From the NCBI RefSeq assembly GCF_004421005.1, contig NZ_CP038026.1:3906001-3970000 (forward strand): 64,000 nucleotides of DNA, read 5' to 3'. Shown here piece by piece: positions 1-8,378 of this stretch; positions within the stretch are counted from its first letter, which is position 1, and every line of letters begins with the position of its first letter. Both the position numbers and the translations under genes were made by a program. This stretch comes from Pseudoduganella plicata. Lineage in GTDB: Bacteria; Pseudomonadota; Gammaproteobacteria; Burkholderiales; Burkholderiaceae_D. The notes beneath the pieces were generated by a model, which ran no database searches, was not told where the DNA came from, and saw only the letters and a list, made by a program, of their open reading frames with translations.

Positions 1-2
1 AG

Positions 3-932
3 CCGGCGCCGGAGAAGCTCAGCGCGGTGACTGGGCTGAACAAGAGCATTGAGGTGCTTGGCGCGACAGGCGGCGCAGGAGGAGGCGACGGCGAAACAGG
101 CGGTGCCGGCCAGGCTACCGCGTTTTCCGAACCGCACCTGCAACTGTCGAGTCCGTCCGGCATTGCCGCCACGACGCCGGCCAACGCCGTGGTCGCGGCA
201 GGCAGCACAAGCACCGTCACCGCCGGGCAAGATCTGAACTTTGCCGCCCAGGCCAACGCGAATTACCAGCTCAAGGACGGCATCAGCCTGTTCACGTACG
301 GCAAAGCAAGCGCCACCGGCAAGCCCAACCAGGAAACCGGCCTGCGCCTGCATGCGGCCAGCGGCAGGGTGAGCGTGCAAAGCCAGTCCGACGTCACCAA
401 AGTCACTGCCGACAAGCTCGTCACTGTCGCCAGCATCGGCAGGAGCATCTCGATCTCGGCCAAGGAGCACGTCATGCTGACCGCACAGGGCGCTTACCTC
501 AAGCTTGAGGGTGGGAACATCATGATTCATGGGCCTGGCACGATGGTGTTCAAGGCGAGCATGAAGGAGTTGGGTGGGCCGGCTAGTGCTTTGCCTACGT
601 TGCCGGGGTTGCCGAAGGCGGAGAACATCGATAACGCTGTCGAACTCAATTTCCACTACGAGGATCTGGTCCCCGTCGCGCACGCTCCCTACAAGATTAC
701 TTTCGCCGACGGCACCAGCCGTTCCGGTACGCTGGACGCTAAAGGATATGCATTGGTCAGCAATGTGCCGCCCGGAGACTACCACGTTGAATATGGAGAA
801 GAACCCGTACCCTGGCTGCCGCCTGCACTTGAGCCCGATCCTGAACTGGAGCGCGCGCGTGCCTCGAAAGAGCGTGTCGCGGCGCTGATTGAAGAGGCTC
901 GCAGGAAACAGGAAAAAGGTACGTCGGCATGA
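3..932 (+). CDS. vgrG: Type VI secretion VgrG spike protein, C-terminal part (5' end outside window)
   Basis: The reading frame is open to the left edge, so only the C-terminal ~309 residues are present. The visible part resembles the DUF2345/gp5-like beta-helix of VgrG: repeated short strands in which 'aged' positions alternate (GRVSVQSQSD, ISISAKEHVMLTAQGAY, LKLEGGNIMIHGPG). After this, from about position 640, comes an Ig/transthyretin-like module (PYKITFADGTSRSGTLDAKG, then PPGDYHVEYGE), and finally a charged helix. In known VgrGs such tails dock cargo effectors. The stop codon overlaps an ATG (ATGA, 929-932) that would start the next cargo gene, which implies translational coupling. VgrG trimers form the tip of the T6SS tube. 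The family call is firm; the cargo-docking role of the tail is inference. Confidence 0.85.
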   Translation, partial: PAPEKLSAVTGLNKSIEVLGATGGAGGGDGETGGAGQATAFSEPHLQLSSPSGIAATTPANAVVAAGSTSTVTAGQDLNFAAQANANYQLKDGISLFTYGKASATGKPNQETGLRLHAASGRVSVQSQSDVTKVTADKLVTVASIGRSISISAKEHVMLTAQGAYLKLEGGNIMIHGPGTMVFKASMKELGGPASALPTLPGLPKAENIDNAVELNFHYEDLVPVAHAPYKITFADGTSRSGTLDAKGYALVSNVPPGDYHVEYGEEPVPWLPPALEPDPELERARASKERVAALIEEARRKQEKGTSA

Positions 933-990
933 GCAAAGAACAAAGCAGCAGTTTTATTGACGAGGTCGGCACTTCTTCCTGGACCTGATT

Positions 991-2652
991 ATGGGCGACT
1001 TCTCCGCAGACCAAGGTAAGGCGGCAATGATCGTCGGCGGTGCGATCTCTCTCATCCCGGTCGTAGATCAGGTAATGGACGTGCGCGACGTGTCGGGGAT
1101 GGTTTTCCGAATTAGCAAGGTTGGCCCGGCGAAGGCTACCAAAGACGACTGGATGGACGCTGCGCTGGCAGCGTTCGGCTGTATCCCTGAGGTCGGAAGC
1201 CTCTTCAAAACGATCGTTAAACCGCTGAGGAAGCTACGCAAGGAGGCCGGTCCGCTCGCTGGTGGTAATGTGATGATCGAGGCCATGCTCGCAAAGTCAA
1301 AAGGCGCGGCGATCAAGTTCATGAAAACGTTCGACTGGGCACAAAATACGCAGCTCGCGATCGTATCAGCGATCGCAGCACTGGACAGTTGCGTAGCGAT
1401 GCTGGACGAACTCTCGCGAGAACACTGGTGGCTGTCTCCAGAACTGCAGTACACAGCCCGCGATATGAAGCCGCAGGTTGAGGCGTTGCGTGGCCCACTT
1501 AAGTCAGGAATAACGCAAGGTTCGGCTGCATTGCAAGAAATGATACGTGAGTTGCTCGGCGAAGACGCGTTAATGGTAGCGCAAAATGTCGCATATGCTG
1601 CGACGGTGATAGGAAATCCGGCCGCCAAACATAACCATGCAAAGGGTGAAGGCAAGGCTAACAGTGTTCCGGCTAGAGCGAAAACACATGGCGATACACC
1701 ATCACCTGGACGTGGTATGGAGCACAAGCCACAAGAGAAATCTAATAGACAGGTAGCTAAAGAAGGAAGCGGAAAAGCGCAAAACGCGACACGGAAGATC
1801 GAGGACTCTCTTTCAGAAATCAGCTTCGTTTGGAAAGGTCTCATTGGAGAACACTTGGCCGATTACTACCATATGTGTCACTACCTTAAAGCTGATTCGT
1901 CGTGGCCCCACGGGGACTATCGCGCCAAGTGGAAGCACGAGTTTCCTAGGATAATCCACGAGAAGAAGGATTTACGGCGCCCTAAGGAACTGATTCCAGA
2001 AGATATAGGGAGAGTCACTACCAGCGGCATTGACACGATTTGGCAAATATCAGCCGAGGAATTCCACTTTGTCGAGGCGAAGCTGAGTTACAGTGGTGGG
2101 GCCGTCTACGGCCTAGGGCATAAACGTATGAAGGCAGCTAAAGGTAGCCGCATCCCGCCGGCACCGGATACGCTCACGTCAAGGCAACTTGCTTTATGGT
2201 GCTTGTTATCTGAGCCTCGCTCGGGAACACAAATGTCGAAGGACTGGGTTAGAGACCATATAAGTAATTCTGACGCGAGAAATCTAGAGAACCTCCAGAA
2301 TAGATGGGTTTACCTGTTTTTGATAGCCCCTACGGTGACCGATCCGTTCGGAAATAAATATAAAGCTGGAGAGAAGCGGCTCACGCTTACTCCAGCGCAC
2401 GGTATTGACGATCATTTACGCGCGTGTGCGGTTCTGCTCGCTGAAAATAAGTATGAAAACGTGCGTGAGCACGACGACCATAGACCAATGCACGGTGTAT
2501 CGGAAATATTTCAAGCTCATGAGATTGATGCGATCGCCCGTAGGCGACGAAGCATTTCTAGAAAGCAGTCATCCGACCTGCATTCAGAAGAAACAGCCTC
2601 TGCGAATCAAAGAAAATCTAATAAAATGACGAAGAAAAAAGGGAGTTTATGA
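991..2652 (+). CDS. T6SS cargo effector with C-terminal PoNe-type PD-(D/E)xK DNase domain
   Basis: This is a 553-codon frame. The N-terminal part (residues ~10-90) has the hydrophobic segment with IPVVDQVMDVRDV and the IPEVGS motif seen in T6SS/Rhs cargo. A long helical region follows to ~210, then a low-complexity polar linker (~210-270). The C-terminal domain (~275-510) carries GEHLAD (E287), GIDTIW (D348) and VEAK (E362, K364). This E...D...ExK arrangement, plus the later QMSKDWVRDHI, is typical of the PoNe nuclease family. Together with the two PoNi genes downstream, this identifies a DNase toxin delivered by the adjacent VgrG. The ATG at 991 lacks a good Shine-Dalgarno. A better start (ATG 929, overlapping the vgrG stop) lies in another frame and is cut off by TGA at 986, so a frameshift is suspected. 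The 3' end overlaps the first immunity gene by 4 bp (ATGA, 2649-2652). Base composition is AT-richer than the surroundings. Confidence 0.85.
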   Translation: MGDFSADQGKAAMIVGGAISLIPVVDQVMDVRDVSGMVFRISKVGPAKATKDDWMDAALAAFGCIPEVGSLFKTIVKPLRKLRKEAGPLAGGNVMIEAMLAKSKGAAIKFMKTFDWAQNTQLAIVSAIAALDSCVAMLDELSREHWWLSPELQYTARDMKPQVEALRGPLKSGITQGSAALQEMIRELLGEDALMVAQNVAYAATVIGNPAAKHNHAKGEGKANSVPARAKTHGDTPSPGRGMEHKPQEKSNRQVAKEGSGKAQNATRKIEDSLSEISFVWKGLIGEHLADYYHMCHYLKADSSWPHGDYRAKWKHEFPRIIHEKKDLRRPKELIPEDIGRVTTSGIDTIWQISAEEFHFVEAKLSYSGGAVYGLGHKRMKAAKGSRIPPAPDTLTSRQLALWCLLSEPRSGTQMSKDWVRDHISNSDARNLENLQNRWVYLFLIAPTVTDPFGNKYKAGEKRLTLTPAHGIDDHLRACAVLLAENKYENVREHDDHRPMHGVSEIFQAHEIDAIARRRRSISRKQSSDLHSEETASANQRKSNKMTKKKGSL

Positions 2653-3695
2653 TCATGAGCCCAGAAGAATTCAAAGCGCATCGCCGGCAAAAATTTTTGT
2701 CGTACGAGATGTATTGTGCAACCAAGCGAAATCAACATGAACTGATAGCCACGTCACGTCGAAATCTATCGCGGTGTCAGCTTGGCACCGAAGATCATAC
2801 TGGTGAATTACGAATGATCTTCGCTGAGAAGTTATGGTTGTGGCTGCTGGAATATACCGCGGGCGCTCCCATAGAAGAGATATCGAGAGCCTTCGTTGAT
2901 GTGGTGGCGGATTTCGTCAATTGGAATGAGTCGTTTCAAGCTTTCGCGATATCCCTCTCGGCTGAATTTCCTGAGGATGGCCCTTATGAGTACGCTGCCG
3001 CACCTGATTTTGAAAACCTAGCAGACTATCAGGCTACTCTTCAACTCCTGAGTATTGCGATACTCCTTAGAGATCGCATGTCAGTCAACTGTATTATTTC
3101 AATCCTCCGGAGCCATGTTGGTACGGATGCACTATTTGATGAACTCATCGAGATTTGCGGTACCCGCGATTCGACCGTTAATGAGTGTATTCTAGGAGAG
3201 CCTTACGACACACTTGTCTCAGCGCTCTGGCAAGAGGACGATATACATATCGCTAAGTATGTCTCAAGCTACCTGACGGCGTGGTATCCTGCAATGAGCG
3301 CTCACCCGAGGTGGTACAACGGGCACCTGCGTTTGTCCGATAACGGATATGCACCATATTACGGTTATTGGGCGTTCGAGGCCGCTGCCGTGATGTTCCT
3401 TCTCGATGTGGACGATGATGGTATAGATAATATTGTATATCCGGATGATTTAGTCTCGTACGCGAAAATTTCCCGGATCCGTGAGAGAGAAATAGGCGGT
3501 AAGCAAAGCAGGGAAGTAAACCGGGTCCTAGCGGGAGATATGTGCCCGCGCGAGGGATTTTGGGAGACGCCTGCTAAGGTTGGCAGTCGAAAGCAGTTTA
3601 AGTTTGGGGAAATCATGCCTGCCTACGGTGGAGATTACGGAGTTGTGATTTGGCAATGGAGCCTAAGCCAAGACGATATAACCGAAATCCCGTAA
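2649..3695 (+). CDS. PoNi-type immunity protein (DUF1910/DUF1911), copy 1
   Basis: A 348-residue protein. The N-terminal half (RRQKFLSYEMYC, residues ~10-120) fits DUF1910. The region around 235-275 (YYGYWAFEAAAVMFLLDVDD, then YPDDLVSYAK) is the DUF1911 signature. The last ~60 residues form the CPxxGxW...RKQFKFGEIMP...GVVIWQW tail often found on T6SS immunity proteins. PoNi proteins bind and neutralise PoNe DNases in the cytoplasm. The start codon overlaps the toxin stop, so toxin and antidote are probably translated together; the in-frame ATG at 2655 is an alternative start. AT-rich codon use matches the toxin and not the rest of the window. Which of the two PoNi proteins is the cognate antidote cannot be shown here, but the overlap favours this one. 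Confidence 0.87.
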   Translation: MIMSPEEFKAHRRQKFLSYEMYCATKRNQHELIATSRRNLSRCQLGTEDHTGELRMIFAEKLWLWLLEYTAGAPIEEISRAFVDVVADFVNWNESFQAFAISLSAEFPEDGPYEYAAAPDFENLADYQATLQLLSIAILLRDRMSVNCIISILRSHVGTDALFDELIEICGTRDSTVNECILGEPYDTLVSALWQEDDIHIAKYVSSYLTAWYPAMSAHPRWYNGHLRLSDNGYAPYYGYWAFEAAAVMFLLDVDDDGIDNIVYPDDLVSYAKISRIREREIGGKQSREVNRVLAGDMCPREGFWETPAKVGSRKQFKFGEIMPAYGGDYGVVIWQWSLSQDDITEIP

Positions 3696-3708
3696 AACCG
3701 TATGTGGT

Positions 3709-3921
3709 AGGGCCCGTAGCGTCAATGCTCCGAGATCCAGTATGGAATTGAAGCCGGAACAAGAGCTGCGAGAAAAATCCGGTCAGTTTTGCCCGGCTGG
3801 TGGACTGTGGGAGTCTCTTGATATTCCCCCGCAAAGAAGGAATTTTGAGAAAGGTTACGTTATGCAAGCCGCTGACGCGGCATATGGTGTTACAGTGTGG
3901 AGGTATCTCGGTGCTAGTTAG
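3709..3921 (+). pseudogene. Fossil C-terminal tail of a third PoNi immunity gene
   Basis: Directly after copy 1 ends, an open frame reads ARSVNAPRSS, then CPAGGLWESLDIPPQRR, NFEKGYVMQAADAAYG and VTVWRYLGAS, followed by a stop. It aligns residue for residue with the tail of the PoNi at 4026-5030 (ARSINAPKS..., CPVAGVWETLDIPPQRR, SFEKGELMQTAEAADG, ITVWRYIRAL). Similarity begins at about position 3712, with no upstream DUF1910/1911 body. An internal ATG at 3742 could start a 59-codon peptide but has no clear ribosome binding site. The simplest reading is that a PoNi gene similar to copy 2 once stood here and its body was lost or replaced by recombination, leaving only the last ~70 codons. Confidence 0.8.
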
Positions 3922-4025
3922 CCGAGTTCTCACGGACGCAGGCGCCAGTCTTTTGGCCACATAAGAGGCGAGCTAGCTAGACATCTGGTTATGTGGTTAG
4001 GATAGGCTGGATTTATTTTGAAGGC

Positions 4026-5030
4026 ATGACCTTGGAAAAGATCAGTTTGCCCGATTTCGGCACACGCAGGCGTGAAAAGCTCCTGAGCTACGAAGTCTAT
4101 GAATACAACTTCGACGATATGCTGGAAGGGTTCGAAGTCGTGCGGCGTACGTTAATCAAGAGAAAGGCGAGAGGCGGTTCCATCGATTCGTACGAGGCCG
4201 CACGGCCACTAAAGCAACGGGCCTGGGATGGCCAGACTTTCGTACTGAATTGTTATAGCGGCGGTCATCCGGTATCAGAGCTTGCAGCGATCTACCCCAC
4301 GATGTTAAGTTACTGGCAAAGCTATTCTGATGCGTGGCAGAAATATAAGCGATCGGACGACTGCGGGAACCCGACCGTTGCAACGGTTGCGCTATTGGGC
4401 AGTGATTTCGTTTTCGCGAATCAGCTGATATGTCTCGGCATTCTTTTGGGGCACGGTGCATTGTTGTCCGACATTCCTGATATCATCGACTTCAATAATC
4501 CACGCAGAGACGGAATGCTTGAACGTTTACTTGAGATGTTCGTTCCTGGTCGCGATGTAATGGTAGGTGAGTGCACGCGTCACCTCCCCTATTTCCAAAC
4601 GCTGAAGATGTTCGCCGCGACAAGAAACCAACGCCCAGCGCTAATGAAACAATATTTGGCGGATTGGTACGAAGCAAGTCGGCGCGAGGGTTATTACAAT
4701 AGCCATACGAGAGGCGACGTATTCACTGGGTATTGGTCGTGGGAGGCCGCAGCGATTACTTATGTGCTGGACATTGACGACAGCTCATATCGGGCGGCAA
4801 GCTTCTACTCTGTAGATTTAGTTGACTACGCTCGTAGCATCAATGCCCCGAAATCGGCCGCTGCGCAACCAGAGCTGTGTGAAAAGGCCGGGCAAGCTTG
4901 CCCCGTTGCTGGGGTGTGGGAAACGCTCGATATCCCACCGCAGCGACGGAGCTTTGAAAAAGGAGAATTGATGCAAACTGCTGAGGCGGCCGATGGTATT
5001 ACTGTGTGGAGGTATATCCGTGCTTTATAA
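4026..5030 (+). CDS. PoNi-type immunity protein (DUF1910/DUF1911), copy 2
   Basis: A 334-residue homologue of the immunity protein at 2649. It has the RREKLLSYEVYEY N-terminus (DUF1910) and FTGYWSWEAAAITYVLDIDD with VDLVDYARS (DUF1911), followed by the CPVAGVWETLDIPPQRR tail. I chose ATG 4026 because it aligns with the start of copy 1; an in-frame GTG at 3993 would add 11 residues that lack counterparts. No second toxin is present, so this is either an orphan antidote against other strains' PoNe toxins or a duplicate for the same toxin. It is diverged from copy 1 over most of its length, so the duplication is old or the genes were acquired separately. Confidence 0.85.
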   Translation: MTLEKISLPDFGTRRREKLLSYEVYEYNFDDMLEGFEVVRRTLIKRKARGGSIDSYEAARPLKQRAWDGQTFVLNCYSGGHPVSELAAIYPTMLSYWQSYSDAWQKYKRSDDCGNPTVATVALLGSDFVFANQLICLGILLGHGALLSDIPDIIDFNNPRRDGMLERLLEMFVPGRDVMVGECTRHLPYFQTLKMFAATRNQRPALMKQYLADWYEASRREGYYNSHTRGDVFTGYWSWEAAAITYVLDIDDSSYRAASFYSVDLVDYARSINAPKSAAAQPELCEKAGQACPVAGVWETLDIPPQRRSFEKGELMQTAEAADGITVWRYIRAL

Positions 5031-5083
5031 ATGGTCGGCGGCCATCACTTGAAGCAAACAGACCTGCAATTGAAGTACTGCAT

Positions 5084-5857
5084 ATGAACGAATCATCCCG
5101 CCAGCGCCTCACCGCTGTTCTCGCCGGAAGCATGCTAATCATCGGGATGGGGTGGATCATGATTTCCGAGGTGACCGGAACCACCCCAACCAGTCGCTTC
5201 CTGTACACCGGCTTCGCACTGGCGCTGGCCATTACAGCGTTGGACGCCTGGCTGCACTGGAAGGGCAGCACCCGAGCGCTGTGCCGGTTGCTGTCGCGTG
5301 GGACGCCCACGCTGCTGCTCATCGGGTTCATCTCCTGCCTCCTCCTGCCGCTGTTCTGGATCGAGGAGGTTGAGAGCCGCACCAAACTGATGGCAATTGG
5401 CCTGATGACTTGGCTCTGCGGTACGAATGCCATCCGGGGTTTCCGGCAATTCCGTGCCGCGTGGACGGCGCGCGGAGCCACGGCCTTGGCGGAACACTAT
5501 CAGGAAGCACAGGGCACGATCGAATGGGACTGGGCCGTGGAATCGTTACGTATCGAGTCGTCGATGTACGTGCCGCTGATGAACCGCTTCACGATGCCTC
5601 TGGTGGTGCTCGCGGTGCTGGGCGGTTTTATGGTCGCTCCCGTCATGGTGTATTCCTACCCCGTCGCCGCGCCCCTTGCGTGGACTTTTGCCATCTCTTT
5701 CCTGATTGCCTGGTTCTTCCAACTGTTCGGCTCAGGCGCCGCGCAGGCCTTGACGCTCGTTCATCTCGAGCGGACAGCGGGACGGCCGCTGGCGCCGATG
5801 TATTCTGATGAGGCGCAGCGTCCTCTCCGGCGCAAGCGCAAGAGCAAGAAGCGCTGA
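5084..5857 (+). CDS. Multi-pass membrane protein of unknown function next to the T6SS module
   Basis: A 257-residue protein with about five or six hydrophobic segments: GSMLIIGMGWIMI, LYTGFALALAITALDAWL and TPTLLLIGFISCLLLPLFW in the N-terminal half, and PLVVLAVLGGFMVAPVMV plus LAWTFAISFLIAWFF near the C-terminus. It ends in a very basic tail (RPLRRKRKSKKR). A soluble middle part (~105-170) contains RIESSMYVPLMNRF. I do not recognise a family. It starts 54 bp after the second PoNi stop on the same strand, so it may share a transcript with the immunity genes. Its GC content is back to the chromosomal level, which argues against a shared origin. An in-frame start at 5006 overlapping PoNi copy 2 is possible; ATG 5084 gives a normal membrane-protein N-terminus. 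Confidence 0.6.
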   Translation: MNESSRQRLTAVLAGSMLIIGMGWIMISEVTGTTPTSRFLYTGFALALAITALDAWLHWKGSTRALCRLLSRGTPTLLLIGFISCLLLPLFWIEEVESRTKLMAIGLMTWLCGTNAIRGFRQFRAAWTARGATALAEHYQEAQGTIEWDWAVESLRIESSMYVPLMNRFTMPLVVLAVLGGFMVAPVMVYSYPVAAPLAWTFAISFLIAWFFQLFGSGAAQALTLVHLERTAGRPLAPMYSDEAQRPLRRKRKSKKR

Positions 5858-5942
5858 CCCGACAGCATGCCTGCGAAGCACTCCGGCCAGGCCCCCCAGC
5901 GGTCCTCCGCTCCTTCGCGAAACGGCGATAATAACGGTCTCG

Positions 5943-5958
5943 CTATCTGATCCGATAG
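5943..5958. promoter_or_regulatory. Inverted repeat upstream of ahpC, candidate regulator site
   Basis: CTATC-N6-GATAG forms a perfect 5-bp inverted repeat about 50 bp upstream of the putative ahpC -10 element. The half-sites resemble OxyR ATAG/CTAT elements, but the spacing (8 bases between CTAT and ATAG) is one longer than the usual 7. The site is listed as a candidate peroxide-response operator only. Confidence 0.3.
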
Positions 5959-5991
5959 TCAAACTCAATTGACGCCATCGGAACAATCAAT

Positions 5992-6020
5992 TTTTCAAAT
6001 AGCCGAGAACTCGCTACACT
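5992..6020 (+). promoter_or_regulatory. Putative sigma-70 promoter of ahpC
   Basis: TTTTCA (5992-5997) and TACACT (6015-6020) are separated by 17 bp and lie about 40 bp upstream of the ahpC start. No better match is visible in the 200-bp gap. The assignment rests on consensus matching by eye. Confidence 0.4.
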
Positions 6021-6060
6021 GATGTCTCTTGATTCAACAAACCTCACGAGGAAAACACAA

Positions 6061-6624
6061 ATGTCTCTGATCAACACCCAAGTAAAACCGTTCAAGGCCA
6101 CCGCTTACCACAATGGCAAGTTCATCGACCTGAGCGAAGAGTCCCTGAAGGGCAAATGGTCGGTGTTCGTGTTCTACCCGGCCGACTTCACGTTCGTGTG
6201 CCCAACCGAACTGGAAGATCTGGCTGACAACTACGCAGAATTCCAGAAGCTGGGCGTGGAAGTGTACGGTATCTCGACCGACAGCCACTTCGCTCACAAG
6301 GCATGGCACGACACGTCGGACGCCATCAAGAAAGTGAACTACCCGCTGATCGGCGACCCAACCGGCCTGCTGTCGCGTAATTTCCAGGTCATGATCGAAG
6401 AAGAAGGCATGGCACTGCGCGGCACGTTCGTCATCAATCCTGAAGGCTTCATCAAAGTCATGGAAGTCCATGACAACGGTATCGGCCGCGACGCTTCGGA
6501 ACTGCTGCGCAAGCTGAAGGCAGCCCAGTATGTTGCGTCCCACCCAGGCGAAGTTTGCCCAGCGAAATGGTCGGAAGGCGCTGCCACCCTGACCCCATCG
6601 CTGGACCTGGTCGGCAAGATCTAA
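6061..6624 (+). CDS. ahpC: Alkyl hydroperoxide reductase subunit C (2-Cys peroxiredoxin)
   Basis: A 187-residue AhpC/Prx1 peroxiredoxin, the usual family length. The peroxidatic cysteine is C47 in DFTFVCPTE and the resolving cysteine is C166 in GEVCPAKW. It reduces hydrogen peroxide, organic peroxides and peroxynitrite in the cytoplasm and is recycled by AhpF, encoded next. ATG 6061 is preceded by a GAGGAAAA ribosome site; an upstream in-frame ATG at 6022 lies in the promoter region and is not favoured. A perfect hairpin follows the gene before ahpF. A palindromic element upstream may be an OxyR-type site. Confidence 0.97.
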   Translation: MSLINTQVKPFKATAYHNGKFIDLSEESLKGKWSVFVFYPADFTFVCPTELEDLADNYAEFQKLGVEVYGISTDSHFAHKAWHDTSDAIKKVNYPLIGDPTGLLSRNFQVMIEEEGMALRGTFVINPEGFIKVMEVHDNGIGRDASELLRKLKAAQYVASHPGEVCPAKWSEGAATLTPSLDLVGKI

Positions 6625-6650
6625 GTCAGTAAGCTGTAAGTAGCAATAAC

Positions 6651-6674
6651 GCTGCCGGGCGTGTGCCCGGCAGC
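6651..6674 (+). repeat. Intercistronic hairpin between ahpC and ahpF
   Basis: GCTGCCGGGC and its exact reverse complement, separated by GTGT, form a 10-bp GC-rich stem with a tetraloop 20 bp before the ahpF start. There is no U-run, so it is not a full terminator. It probably acts as a partial terminator or mRNA stabiliser that keeps ahpC expression above ahpF. Confidence 0.65.
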
Positions 6675-6694
6675 GAACAAGAAAGGAAAATGTC

Positions 6695-8284
6695 ATGCTG
6701 GATGCAAATCTCAAAACCCAACTGAAAGCCTATCTGGAAAAAGTGGTGCAGCCGATTGAGATCGTCGCATCGCTGGATGACTCCGCCAAAGCGCGGGAAA
6801 TGCAGGAATTGCTCGCCGATATCGAAGGCTTGAGCGACAAGATTACCGTGGTCGAGGACTCCACTGGCGCCGTGCGCCGTCCATCGTTCTCGATCAACCG
6901 TGCCGGCAGCGACATCGGTGTGCGCTTCGCAGGTATCCCAATGGGCCATGAGTTCACCTCGCTGGTGCTGGCTCTGCTGCAAGTCGGCGGCCATACGATC
7001 AAGCTGGACGAGGCGACGATCGAACAGATCCGCAACCTCGACGGCGACTACGAATTCGAGACCTTCATCTCGCTGTCGTGCCACAATTGCCCGGAAGTGG
7101 TGCAGGCACTGAACGCGATGTCGGTCATCAACCCACGCATCAAAGTGACGACCATCGACGGTGGCGTGTTCCAGAAGGAAGTCGAAGACCGCCAGATCAT
7201 GGCCGTGCCGATGATGTTCCTGAACGGCGAACACTTCGGCCAGGGCCGCACGAATGTGGAAGAAATTCTGGCGAAGCTGGACACCAATGCGGGTGCCCGC
7301 CAGGCTGCTGAACTGAACAAGAAAGACGTGTTCGACGTACTGATCGTCGGCGGCGGCCCTGCCGGCGCGGCGTCCGCGATCTACGCGGCCCGCAAAGGCA
7401 TCAAGACGGGTGTGCTGGCCGAGCGTTTCGGCGGCCAGGTGCTGGATACCCTGGCAATCGAGAACTTCGTGTCGATCAAGGAAACCGACGGCCCGAAATT
7501 CGCCGTTGCCCTGGAGCAGCACGTCAAGGAATATGAAGTCGACATCATGAACACCCAGCGTGCCGTCAAGCTGGTGCCGGGCAAGGTCGCCGAAGTGCAC
7601 ACCGCCACCGGTGCCGTACTAAAGGCAAAGACCGTGATCCTGTCGACGGGTGCCCGCTGGCGCGAAATCAACGTGCCGGGCGAGAAGGAATATCGCAATC
7701 ACGGCGTGGCGTACTGCCCGCACTGCGACGGCCCGCTGTTCAAGGGCAAGCGCGTGTCCGTGATTGGCGGCGGCAACTCCGGCGTGGAAGCGGCCATCGA
7801 CCTGGCCGGTATCGTTCAGCACGTCACGCTGATCGAGTTCGGTACGGAACTGCGTGCGGATGCCGTGCTGCAGCGCAAGCTGCACTCGCTGCCGAACGTC
7901 AAGGTGATCCTGTCGGCGCAGACGACGGAGATCCATGGCGACGGCAAGAAGGTCAACGGCCTGTCGTACAAGGACCGCAATACGAACGAGCTGCACCGTG
8001 TCGACCTGGAAGGTGTGTTCGTGCAGATCGGCCTGGTGCCGAACACCGAATGGCTGAAGGGTACCGTGGCGTTGTCGAAGCACGGCGAGATCGAGATCGA
8101 TCCACGCGGCCAGACGTCGGTGCCGGGCGTGTTCGCCGCTGGCGACGTGACGACCGTGCCGTACAAGCAGATCGTCATCGCCGTCGGCGAGGGCGCGAAG
8201 GCGGCACTGTCCGCGTTCGATCACCTGATCCGCTCGGACGATGAAGTCGAAGCCGAGCAGGAAAAGATCGCCGCCGCGGCATAA
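6695..8284 (+). CDS. ahpF: Alkyl hydroperoxide reductase subunit F
   Basis: A 529-residue flavoprotein disulfide reductase that transfers electrons from NADH via FAD and two dithiol centres to AhpC. The N-terminal double-thioredoxin-fold domain carries CHNC (C129/C132). From ~residue 210 there is an FAD-binding [17 protein letters not shown], then the redox-active CPHC (C341/C344), a second dinucleotide fold ([15 protein letters not shown]) and the C-terminal [15 protein letters not shown]. Length and domain order match the E. coli protein. It is preceded by AAGGAAAA and lies 70 bp downstream of ahpC. Transcription probably ends in the palindromic repeat at 8307-8378. Confidence 0.97.
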   Translation: MLDANLKTQLKAYLEKVVQPIEIVASLDDSAKAREMQELLADIEGLSDKITVVEDSTGAVRRPSFSINRAGSDIGVRFAGIPMGHEFTSLVLALLQVGGHTIKLDEATIEQIRNLDGDYEFETFISLSCHNCPEVVQALNAMSVINPRIKVTTIDGGVFQKEVEDRQIMAVPMMFLNGEHFGQGRTNVEEILAKLDTNAGARQAAELNKKDVFDVLIVGGGPAGAASAIYAARKGIKTGVLAERFGGQVLDTLAIENFVSIKETDGPKFAVALEQHVKEYEVDIMNTQRAVKLVPGKVAEVHTATGAVLKAKTVILSTGARWREINVPGEKEYRNHGVAYCPHCDGPLFKGKRVSVIGGGNSGVEAAIDLAGIVQHVTLIEFGTELRADAVLQRKLHSLPNVKVILSAQTTEIHGDGKKVNGLSYKDRNTNELHRVDLEGVFVQIGLVPNTEWLKGTVALSKHGEIEIDPRGQTSVPGVFAAGDVTTVPYKQIVIAVGEGAKAALSAFDHLIRSDDEVEAEQEKIAAAA

Positions 8285-8306
8285 GCGCTTCGAGCAGAAA
8301 GCCGGC

Positions 8307-8378
8307 AAAACCGGTGACAGGCTCCAAAACCGGTGACAGGCTCCGATTATTCAATCGGAGCCTGTCACCGGTTTTTTT
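8307..8378. repeat. Dispersed palindromic repeat (family A, copy 1), convergent terminator
   Basis: Two direct 19-bp copies of AAAACCGGTGACAGGCTCC (8307-8325 and 8326-8344) are followed by the inverted copy GGAGCCTGTCACCGGTTTT with a T-run (8357-8378). The element fills the gap between the convergent ahpF and permease genes, so it can fold as a terminator. The same unit recurs at 11933-11984 and 24992-25034. Confidence 0.85.

Noticed and set aside
5943..5958. A confident OxyR site at ahpC
   Set aside because: The half-sites fit but the spacing is one base too long and the outer ATAG/CTAT pair is missing, so it is kept only as a weak candidate.
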